Below the pieces are notes generated by a model that saw only the letters and a list, made by a program, of their open reading frames with translations, made no database searches and had not been told where the DNA came from. Below, piece after piece: positions 14,832 to 21,054 of a stretch of 21,054 bases of DNA. Positions within the stretch are counted from its first letter, which is position 1; each line of letters opens with the position of its first letter. Source of the DNA: Eubacteriales bacterium (GTDB taxonomy: Bacteria; Bacillota; Clostridia; Oscillospirales; CAG-272); the NCBI GenBank assembly GCA_028709565.1, contig JAQVWU010000014.1, forward strand, positions 1-21,054, written 5' to 3'. The position numbers were made by a program, and so were the translations under genes.

Positions 14832-16922
14832 TTATATCATCGCGGATAAAATAAGCCGCTTTGTTTCACCCTGTTTCATATCCGTCGAAAGTGATGTTAT
14901 ATTATTATAAACCTTTCCGTCTGTCGCAGAACAAACATTGCTCTTCCCGGGCAGTGTGATGTTTTTTATTCCCGCTGCGGTCGCGCAATATATAAGGTTT
15001 TTGCCGTCGGTAACAACAACGTCACCGTCCTCCGAATAAACATGGCAACCGGCAATACGGCATAACGCGCGGATGTTTTCGCGTGAAATAAATGTCCCTC
15101 CGTAAAAAACCGTTGTATAATTACCATGGTTTTTTGAGGCAACCGCGGGCCGGCCGTCGTTATATATACCGTAAAGTGTCTCATATTCCGACACTGTATA
15201 ACGGTGGGTTACCTCGTTTCCGCGGTTTGAAGGAACAAATCCGTTTTCATCGCCGTCTTTGGTAATATACAATACGGTCGTACCCGGTTCGGTGAGTCTT
15301 ATATCCATACCGGTCAGCAGCGAAGTGTCAGCCGGGAATGTCATTCCGAAACCATACATGAATACCGATGTTTTGCCTTCACGCTGAATACGCGCCGCAA
15401 GCGAAGCGCTTTGTGCAGGCGATAACCGATAAGGGTTGAGAAAAACATACAGCCTTGCGTCATCAAACAATCCGGCCTCTACATCGGTTATCTCGGCAAA
15501 GGCAAACGATATACCTGCCCTGTATGCTTCATATCGAAACGCGGAGATCAAATTACCCGAAATTCCGCAGAAAGAAGGTTGTCCGACTATCGATTCCGCC
15601 TTTTCGTCTATAACAAATACCGCATCAAACGAGGAGGGCCCTGATTCGATTGTTTCTTCATATTCCGCTTTCAATTTTGCGAGGTTTTCCCAGATTGCGT
15701 TATCGTACAGCCACCCGTATGCGGCAAGATCCATTACCCAGATACCGCAGCCATGGAGCATTATATCGCCGATTTCCCGCCGGTGCACGTTAAAGATATC
15801 CTCAAGAGAGGGAATGTTCGGCAGCCACGGAGAATCGGGAGCATTATTGACAAAGGTCCGTTGATCGCTCTCCTGAAACCAGATCTTGCCGTTTCTTGCC
15901 ACCGTGTCCATCGCTGTCATATATGCGCTGGTCGCTCCCATCGCTCCGCCCGGAGAGGCTTTGGTGCGGTCGCCATAGGATACGGGACCGGCAAAACCGT
16001 CCAGATACGGTGAATCCAGCAGTCTGCGCATATTATAATGTCCGGACTGACAATCGGCAAGTTCAAATAAATAGCCGTAAAACGCTATACACATCATTTG
16101 GTTATCCGAAGCGTCCTTTATGGCTTTGGCAAACCGTTCGATGCGTCCGGAGACAAGATCGTTTATATAATCAAAATAATCGATAAATCTTTCTTCGCAT
16201 TTATCAAGTAAAAGGGTGTTTTTATATAGTTCCGAAGAAATATTATTGGGCAGATCCCGCGGAACCGGCACACTGTTATACCCTGCGCCGTATTTCCGCT
16301 TCTGCCATTCCATAAATTTGTTATCAGCCGCCAAAGACATATCGGAGCCGGATTCCCGAAAACCGTATTCAAACCATTCGCAATTCTCAAGATGAATACA
16401 GGCGACATGATGCTTATATTCATCGGAATTCCGTATATATTCCACTATTCTTTTAAGTTTTATTTCAACCGCGTCAGCCCATTTATCGGAAGCCGTAGAA
16501 ACAAGACAAATCTCCGAACCTTCGGGATAGACAGATCCGTTTTTATATACTATGAGTTGGTTTTTCCATTCATCGGGCGCTTTCCTGAAATATGCCCCCA
16601 CTTTGACGCGCAGAAACAGCTGTGCCTCAGGATCGCCGTCGATTACGGCGTCAAGACAGCGCCGCAAATCGGAAATTTCATCCTGTGTTTCTTGGGCGTT
16701 GCTTTTACAGGTTACGGGTTTTTCCTCACTGAAATGCAGGTTGTATATACAGGAATGCAGATGAAAGCCGTTTAACGCCGCCATGGAAACCTGTTCGGTA
16801 ACAAAATGTCCTATATCCGTATTGCCGAAAAAGATTATAGGCGCGGTGGGAGTATCATTAATCAAAAGCCGCGGAACACCGTTTATTATCTTTACTTTTG
16901 CTGAAGTTCGCTTATCATTCAA
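14832..16922 (-). CDS. Putative glycoside hydrolase, GH-A / GH42-like
   Basis: I do not recognise this as a named enzyme. The 696 residues look like a TIM-barrel glycosidase (about 25-400), then a Rossmann-like domain (about 435-560) resembling the GH42 trimerisation domain (DDARLYVFLNPYRLSPAQ), then a beta-rich end. Candidate catalytic residues are a Glu in HLENCEWFEYG (Glu179, 182 or 185) as acid/base and Glu351 in WFQESDQRTF as nucleophile. These are pattern guesses. There is no signal peptide, so the protein is probably cytoplasmic. The start is TTG 16922, supported by GAGGTAAT upstream; an ATG four bases later is out of frame. A consensus promoter lies 34 bases upstream. It is followed by the NagB-like gene and stands divergent to an alpha-L-fucosidase, which suggests use of fucosylated or galactosylated oligosaccharides. 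Fold class is moderately sure, substrate unknown. Confidence 0.6.
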   Translation of the reverse strand: MNDKRTSAKVKIINGVPRLLINDTPTAPIIFFGNTDIGHFVTEQVSMAALNGFHLHSCIYNLHFSEEKPVTCKSNAQETQDEISDLRRCLDAVIDGDPEAQLFLRVKVGAYFRKAPDEWKNQLIVYKNGSVYPEGSEICLVSTASDKWADAVEIKLKRIVEYIRNSDEYKHHVACIHLENCEWFEYGFRESGSDMSLAADNKFMEWQKRKYGAGYNSVPVPRDLPNNISSELYKNTLLLDKCEERFIDYFDYINDLVSGRIERFAKAIKDASDNQMMCIAFYGYLFELADCQSGHYNMRRLLDSPYLDGFAGPVSYGDRTKASPGGAMGATSAYMTAMDTVARNGKIWFQESDQRTFVNNAPDSPWLPNIPSLEDIFNVHRREIGDIMLHGCGIWVMDLAAYGWLYDNAIWENLAKLKAEYEETIESGPSSFDAVFVIDEKAESIVGQPSFCGISGNLISAFRYEAYRAGISFAFAEITDVEAGLFDDARLYVFLNPYRLSPAQSASLAARIQREGKTSVFMYGFGMTFPADTSLLTGMDIRLTEPGTTVLYITKDGDENGFVPSNRGNEVTHRYTVSEYETLYGIYNDGRPAVASKNHGNYTTVFYGGTFISRENIRALCRIAGCHVYSEDGDVVVTDGKNLIYCATAAGIKNITLPGKSNVCSATDGKVYNNITSLSTDMKQGETKRLILSAMI

Positions 16923-16956
16923 GCCGTATTACCTCGCTATCGGGGATATTGACCGC

Positions 16957-16985
16957 ATTATATCATAACCGTTTGTAATTGTCAA
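16957..16985 (-). promoter_or_regulatory. Consensus promoter of the putative glycosidase / NagB-like operon
   Basis: On the minus strand, TTGACA (16980-16985), a 17-base spacer and TATAAT (16957-16962) match the SigA consensus fully. The -10 box lies 34 bases upstream of the TTG start codon. The gap of 116 bases to the divergent fucosidase promoter contains a 12-base GC-rich palindrome, AACCGCGCGGTT (17068-17079), of unknown meaning. Confidence 0.85.
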
Positions 16986-17101
16986 ATAAAAACATTATTA
17001 ATTGATAAAACTGATAACCGTCAGCGGGAAGGCTGCGGAATATTATGACTCATCAGTAATTTTTTATAACCGCGCGGTTTTTATAATTTACCACGCGGCA
17101 A

Positions 17102-17130
17102 TTGACAAAATACGATATATATGATAAAAT
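17102..17130 (+). promoter_or_regulatory. SigA-type promoter of the alpha-L-fucosidase gene
   Basis: TTGACA (17102-17107) and TAAAAT (17125-17130) are 17 bases apart. The expected start is near 17137, giving a leader of about 60 bases before the ATG at 17197. The -10 region is overlapped by a perfect inverted repeat at 17117-17142. Confidence 0.8.
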
Positions 17131-17142
17131 TGCATCATATAT
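17117..17142. promoter_or_regulatory. Candidate operator on the fucosidase promoter
   Basis: ATATATGAT (17117-17125) and ATCATATAT (17134-17142) are perfect 9-base inverted arms around an 8-base centre that holds the -10 box. A protein bound here would block polymerase, so this is a plausible repressor site. No regulator gene lies next to it in the window. The arms are AT-rich, which lowers certainty. Confidence 0.5.
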
Positions 17143-17196
17143 CCGAACACACAAATACATTAATATTCGGGGTATCGGAAGGAAGGTCCGTAACAA

Positions 17197-18558
17197 ATGA
17201 ATAACAACATAACTCTGAAAGATTTTATAAAACAAGCTGCCTCCGTAATTCCCTCCCGACGCCAAACAGAATGGTTTGATATTGAATTCTATGCTTTTGT
17301 GCATTTTAGTCCAAACACATATACCGATCTTGAATGGGGTATGGGCAACGAAGACCCCGCAATATTTAATCCGACCGACCTTGACTGCGATTCCTGGGTT
17401 GACGCGGTAAAATCAGCGGGCATGCGCGGAATAATCATTACCGCAAAACATCATGACGGGTTTTGCCTGTGGCAGACCGAAACAACAATGCATTCGGTAA
17501 AAAGCAGCCCCTGGAAAAACGGCCGGGGCGATGTTGTGCGTGAACTTGCCGATGCATGCCGCCGCGGCGGTATCAAGTTCGGATTCTACCTGTCTCCCTG
17601 GGACAGAAACTCAAAGCTATACGGTACTGCCGAATATAATGATTTTTATCGTGCTCAACTGACAGAACTACTGACAGGATACGGAGATGTGTTCGAGGTA
17701 TGGTTTGACGGAGCCTGTGGAGAAGGTCCCAACGGACGCCGTCAGGAATACGATTTTGACAGTTATATAGATTTAATCCGAAAGTATCAGCCGAATGCAT
17801 GCATATTCAATGATCACGGCCCGGATATACGCTGGTGCGGAAACGAGGGTGGTCACGCAAGACACGCCGAGTGGTCGGTTGTTCCCCGTGAACTCTGCTA
17901 CAGACGCACCGAAGCACAGACATCGGCGGGCCCGCTGAAGGGGGACCTGTCATATTTGTATAATTCGCTCGATGAAATCGGGTCTCTTCATACGATTTTG
18001 TATACCGAAGGTCTGGTGTTCGCGGGTTCGGAAATTGACATGTCAATCCGTCCGGGCTGGTTTTATCATGCCGCGGAAGAACCTCATTCGCTTGACAGAT
18101 TGTTTAAAACCTATATCACCTCGGTAGGGGGAAACGCTAATTTCCTTTTAAATATTCCTCCCATGCCCAACGGGCTCTTTGACCCGCGCGATATATCCAG
18201 ATTAAAGGAACTGGGTGACGCTATTCGGGAAAGCTTCGGTAATCCTGTTACCGGCTCGGCAAAAATTGAAAAAGCGGAAACGCCCGGCAGCGACACACAA
18301 TGTATATATAATATCAATTTTAATGAACCCCATGATATCAGGTATGTTTCGCTGTCTGAGGATATAACACTGGGCCAGCGTGTTTCGGGTTTTCTGATTC
18401 AGCGAAAAAACTGGGACGGCTGGGATACCGTTTATGAGGGCACTACTGTCGGTCATAAAAAAATATGTCCCGTAAACCTGAAAGCCATAAGAGAATGCCG
18501 TGTATATATAACGTCTGCCCGCGATACCGTGAACTTAAAACATATCGAATTATATTAA
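17197..18558 (+). CDS. GH29 family alpha-L-fucosidase, cytoplasmic
   Basis: This retaining exo-glycosidase removes alpha-linked L-fucose. The 453 residues carry the GH29 catalytic barrel (about 20-345) followed by a beta-sandwich domain (about 350-453). Landmarks are FVHFSPNTYTDLEWG (34-48), TAKHHDGFCLW (82-92, paired histidines), FYLSPWDRN (130-138) and EVWFDGA, with Asp171 as the expected nucleophile. The FSPNT and SPWDRN motifs resemble the GH29-B type, which often prefers alpha-1,3/1,4 fucose linkages; that preference is inferred. There is no signal peptide. ATG 17197 is preceded by GGAAGGAAGGT, a strong ribosome binding site. The gene stands divergent to the putative glycosidase operon under its own promoter with a candidate operator. 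The sigma-LRR fusion gene follows 57 bases downstream with no terminator visible, so read-through is possible. Confidence 0.94.
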   Translation: MNNNITLKDFIKQAASVIPSRRQTEWFDIEFYAFVHFSPNTYTDLEWGMGNEDPAIFNPTDLDCDSWVDAVKSAGMRGIIITAKHHDGFCLWQTETTMHSVKSSPWKNGRGDVVRELADACRRGGIKFGFYLSPWDRNSKLYGTAEYNDFYRAQLTELLTGYGDVFEVWFDGACGEGPNGRRQEYDFDSYIDLIRKYQPNACIFNDHGPDIRWCGNEGGHARHAEWSVVPRELCYRRTEAQTSAGPLKGDLSYLYNSLDEIGSLHTILYTEGLVFAGSEIDMSIRPGWFYHAAEEPHSLDRLFKTYITSVGGNANFLLNIPPMPNGLFDPRDISRLKELGDAIRESFGNPVTGSAKIEKAETPGSDTQCIYNINFNEPHDIRYVSLSEDITLGQRVSGFLIQRKNWDGWDTVYEGTTVGHKKICPVNLKAIRECRVYITSARDTVNLKHIELY

Positions 18559-18615
18559 CAGGCAATATTTGTTCTCGGCGATTAGAATCTGACGAATCTG
18601 AAAGGTCAAATCTTA

Positions 18616-20529
18616 ATGAATATAATTGAAACGGTCGCGCTCGCCAGGGAAGGCGACGCGAATGCTATCTCGTCGCTATATGGCGAATATAAAAACAGCG
18701 TTTATTTTTCATGTCTCAATCTCATGGGCAATGAAAAAGAAGCGGGTATTGTATTGCAGTATACGTTTTTTCAGGCTTTCCATAAGATCGGACTGTTAAA
18801 AAATCCTGAAAATTTCGGTATGTGGCTCTTTGTAATTGCCGCTAATCGCTGTCGTATTTTGCTCCGCGACAAAAATCCGGATATTTTTTCATCTTTGGAT
18901 GAAGATGATAAAACGTCAAGAACGAAAAATCCGAAATTTTCGTTAAACAATAAAACCAAAACAGAAGCTCCGGCCGATTCCGATTTGATAAATGCCATTA
19001 TTGCCGTTGTAGATGAATTACCCGATGCGGATCGAATGGCTGCAATATTATATTTTTACTGCAGGATGAATACTGTTCAGATCGCCAGGATATTCGAGTG
19101 CGGCGAACATGTAATTAAACGGCGTATTATACAGGCAGCCGACCGTTATAAAGCTATAATTGCCAGCAAATCCGGCGATTATGAACAGCTTGCCGAATAT
19201 GCGAATATTGAAAAAATCGGTGCGGTATTTGAAAACGAAGCGGCAAACACCTTTGTTCCGGATGAATTGAGTGAGAACATCGTTGCCACGTCAATAACCC
19301 TGGCGGCATCAGCAGCCGGAAACACCTTTTTTGAAGACAAGAGTCAAGCAAGAGAACCTGCGGATGTCAGTGAAAACCGTCAACCCGATCAAACCGACGA
19401 TAATATTTCTGCCGATTTAACCGATTCGCTCGATTCAAAAAACAGAAAACAACTGACCGCGCAGCAGCGTATCGCTCTGCGTAATCTTATCACCATAGCG
19501 ATTATACTTATAATAGCCGCGTCGATTATTGCCGGTTCCATATATGTCATAAAAAAAGCCACGGACAGTTTGGCCATATCATCCGACTTGTCTTCCGGCG
19601 ATACGAACGCAAACGGACCTATATCATCGGAGGATATAACCCTTGAACCTATTACCGAACCACCCGCAACCGAGCCTCCGGTAACCGAACCTCCGGTAAC
19701 AGAGCCTCCGGTAACAGAGCCTCCGGTAACAGAACCGCCGGTAACAGAACCCCCTGTGACAAAACCTCCGGTAACAGAGCCTCCGGTAACCGAACCGCCT
19801 GAGGTTCCCGATGATTTGAATATATTTTTTGACAGCAATGTTACAGGCAATGAGGTAGTAATTACCAGATATTCGGGAACAGCCAAAGATGTCGATATTC
19901 CGGCATCAATCGGAGGCAAACCCGTTACGAAAATTGCCGCTTATGCTTTTCAAAATAACACGGATTTAATCGGTGTAAAGATACCGGCTTCAATAAAAAC
20001 AATTGATGTCTCGGCATTCCGCGGATGTACCTCCCTGACCAATGTTACATTTTCATCAGGCCTTATATCAATCGGCGATTACGCTTTCCTTGAATGTTCA
20101 AAATTATCAACTTTTAAAATCCCCTCAACGGTTACTTCAATCGGCGTATCGGCTTTCGGTTCTACATCATGGCTGAATGGTCAGAAAACATCCTTTGTAA
20201 CGGTCGGCGACGGCGTCCTGTTAAAATATCTCGGCGCAGACAGCGCGGTTACCGTGCCGGACGGCGTTAAATATATATCCAATGCGTTTTATTATAAGCA
20301 CGGAATTACAAGTGTAGTTTTGCCCTCAGGTGTTACGACAATAGGAACATATGCTTTTTGCGAAAATCCGAACCTGAAATCCATTACACTGCCCGATACA
20401 ATAACCGCAATAAAGAAAGACGCGATATATAATTGTCCGGCGCTTATCGAGATAAAAGTTAAACAAGGTTCGTTCGCCGAAACATGGTGCAAAAACAACG
20501 GTTTTGAGGCACTGTTGGCCGCCGGTTGA
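18616..20529 (+). CDS. Membrane-anchored ECF sigma-like / BspA-type LRR fusion protein
   Basis: The 637 residues form an unusual chain of domains. Residues of about 8-85 resemble sigma-70 region 2 of ECF factors (AISSLYGEYKNSVYFSCLNL, then FGMWLFVIAANRCRILLRD). Residues of about 125-182 resemble region 4 (ELPDADRMAAILYFYC, then TVQIARIF and a recognition-like helix VIKRRIIQAADRYK). An acidic linker (183-275) leads to one membrane helix (about 291-312). Ten TEPPV-type pentads (346-395) form a stalk, and residues of about 400-637 are BspA-type leucine-rich repeats (IPASIKTIDVSAFRGCTSL, then SIGDYAFLECSKL). Expected topology is sigma part inside, repeats outside. The usual acidic patch after the first sigma helix pair is altered (KEAGIVLQYTFF), so true sigma activity is uncertain. 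No anti-sigma gene is adjacent. ATG 18616 has AAAGG ten bases upstream. I read it as a surface sensor with a built-in transcription module, or a sigma fold reused otherwise. Confidence 0.82.
   Translation: MNIIETVALAREGDANAISSLYGEYKNSVYFSCLNLMGNEKEAGIVLQYTFFQAFHKIGLLKNPENFGMWLFVIAANRCRILLRDKNPDIFSSLDEDDKTSRTKNPKFSLNNKTKTEAPADSDLINAIIAVVDELPDADRMAAILYFYCRMNTVQIARIFECGEHVIKRRIIQAADRYKAIIASKSGDYEQLAEYANIEKIGAVFENEAANTFVPDELSENIVATSITLAASAAGNTFFEDKSQAREPADVSENRQPDQTDDNISADLTDSLDSKNRKQLTAQQRIALRNLITIAIILIIAASIIAGSIYVIKKATDSLAISSDLSSGDTNANGPISSEDITLEPITEPPATEPPVTEPPVTEPPVTEPPVTEPPVTEPPVTKPPVTEPPVTEPPEVPDDLNIFFDSNVTGNEVVITRYSGTAKDVDIPASIGGKPVTKIAAYAFQNNTDLIGVKIPASIKTIDVSAFRGCTSLTNVTFSSGLISIGDYAFLECSKLSTFKIPSTVTSIGVSAFGSTSWLNGQKTSFVTVGDGVLLKYLGADSAVTVPDGVKYISNAFYYKHGITSVVLPSGVTTIGTYAFCENPNLKSITLPDTITAIKKDAIYNCPALIEIKVKQGSFAETWCKNNGFEALLAAG
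19651..19800 (+). repeat. Ten 15-base tandem repeats encoding a TEPPV-type stalk
   Basis: Ten in-frame 15-base units encode xTEPP pentads: ITEPP, ATEPP, then VTEPP units with one VTKPP variant. Codons vary between copies (GAA/GAG, ACC/ACA, CCT/CCG/CCC), so the array is not freshly duplicated throughout, but several neighbouring units are nearly identical. Extended Pro/Thr repeats of this sort span the Gram-positive cell wall. Unit length is a multiple of three, so gain or loss of copies would keep the frame. Confidence 0.95.
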
Positions 20530-20587
20530 ATTATTAATAATTCAGGATAAACAGAGTTAATATAATAAAGAAAGGTGTACCTGTTTA

Positions 20588-21054
20588 ATGCCAATAACAG
20601 ATTTTCTAACAAAAAACGCAGACCTATACGGCAGTGATGTAAGTCTCATCGAAATAAACCCCGCCGTGCGTGAAAAGCGGGGTATTACATGGAGTGAATA
20701 CGAACTGGTTGAAACGGACTCCGCCGAACGTTACCGGCGGGAGATGAACTGGCGGGAATTTAATGAAAGGTCAAACCGCTTCGCGAATCTTCTTTTAGGC
20801 CGCGGTATAACAAAAGGAAACAAGGTATCACTGCTGCTCATGAACTGCCTGGAGTGGCTGCCGATTTACTTCGGGATTCTTAAAACGGGAGCGGTCGTTG
20901 TTCCTTTGAATTATCGTTATTCCTCGGTTGAAATCAAATACTGCCTCGACCTTTCCGAAACGGACGCGCTTGTGTTCGGACCGGAATTTATCGGACGTGT
21001 CGAAACGATAATAAACAAAATAGAGCGCGTCAAAGATATATTTTATATCGGAGT
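20588..21054 (+). CDS. AMP-forming acyl-CoA synthetase / ligase, N-terminal part (3' truncated by the window edge)
   Basis: The frame is open from ATG 20588 to the end of the window, giving 155 visible residues; complete members have about 500-560. The visible part is the start of the adenylate-forming fold: NWREFNERSNRFANLLLGRG, then KVSLLLMNCLEWLPIYFGILKTGAVVVPLNYR and a DALVFGPEF strand, as in fatty-acid and other acyl-CoA ligases. Such enzymes activate a carboxylic acid with ATP and pass it to CoA. The ATP-binding P-loop and substrate pocket lie beyond the window, so the substrate cannot be judged. AAAGGTG ten bases upstream supports the start. A TATAAT at 20561-20566 could be a -10 box but has no good -35. 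It lies 58 bases after the sigma-LRR fusion gene on the same strand. Confidence 0.88.
   Translation, partial: MPITDFLTKNADLYGSDVSLIEINPAVREKRGITWSEYELVETDSAERYRREMNWREFNERSNRFANLLLGRGITKGNKVSLLLMNCLEWLPIYFGILKTGAVVVPLNYRYSSVEIKYCLDLSETDALVFGPEFIGRVETIINKIERVKDIFYIG

Noticed and set aside
17068..17079. AACCGCGCGGTT followed by TTT as a terminator
   Set aside because: The palindrome has no loop, is only six base pairs per arm, and lies between divergent promoters where no transcript should end. A protein-binding site is more likely, but unsupported.
19651..19800. Possible CRISPR-like array
   Set aside because: The 15-base units are contiguous with no spacers and encode an in-frame Pro/Thr stalk.
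19389..19919. Minus-strand frame of 176 codons with GGSVTGGSVT repeats
   Set aside because: The repeat is only the mirror image of the TEPPV stalk array; the sense frame has clear domains and a ribosome binding site.
20561..20566. TATAAT as promoter of the acyl-CoA synthetase gene
   Set aside because: No acceptable -35 box lies 16-18 bases upstream, so it is not listed as a promoter.

Overview
The window reads as chromosomal DNA of an anaerobic, probably spore-forming member of the Clostridia (Firmicutes). The grounds are a SpoVT-type sporulation regulator, a six-gene Rnf complex in the order C-D-G-E-A-B that is usual in Clostridia, BspA-like leucine-rich repeats, AGGAGG-type ribosome binding sites, and several near-consensus SigA-type promoters with 17-base spacers. 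I cannot name a species. No rRNA, tRNA, CRISPR array, insertion sequence or phage gene was seen. Both ends cut through genes.

Layout. (1) 1-2089: the C-terminal helicase half of RecG (+) converges on ribF, the riboflavin kinase/FAD synthetase (-). (2) 2113-4668: a cytoplasmic GH78 alpha-L-rhamnosidase with its own promoter, lying just upstream of ribF on the same strand. (3) 4822-7396: a heavy-metal resistance operon on the minus strand. It encodes an ArsR/CadC-type repressor, a free-standing metal-binding HMA domain, and a Zn/Cd/Pb P-type ATPase that lacks that domain. A consensus promoter is followed directly by a clustered operator. (4) 7555-8109: spoVT (+). It is separated from the Rnf operon only by a 42-base perfect palindrome, which should act as a two-way terminator. 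(5) 8151-13739: rnfCDGEAB on the minus strand, tightly overlapped, with a promoter in front of rnfC. (6) 13784-17130: two divergent carbohydrate units. On the minus strand are a GH-A-like putative glycosidase and a divergent NagB-family sugar-phosphate protein. On the plus strand is a GH29 alpha-L-fucosidase. Each side has a strong promoter, and an inverted repeat sits on the fucosidase -10 box. (7) 18616-20529: a fusion of an ECF-like sigma-factor module, one transmembrane helix, a TEPPV-repeat stalk and an extracellular BspA-type LRR domain. (8) 20588 to the end: the start of an AMP-forming acyl-CoA synthetase.

How the parts fit. The three glycosidases show no signal peptides, so they probably act on imported fucosyl-, rhamnosyl- and possibly galactosyl-oligosaccharides, and the NagB-like protein may handle a sugar phosphate downstream. 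Rnf couples ferredoxin oxidation to NAD reduction and ion pumping, as in fermenting anaerobes, and RibF supplies the FMN/FAD it needs. The metal operon is a self-contained sensor-and-exporter set.

The most unusual item is the membrane-anchored sigma-LRR fusion. Its architecture suggests either a surface sensor carrying its own transcription-factor domain, or a sigma fold reused for another job. Second-tier oddities are the split CadA, the NagB relative lacking the family's conserved ring-opening aspartate, and the long acidic tail on RnfE.
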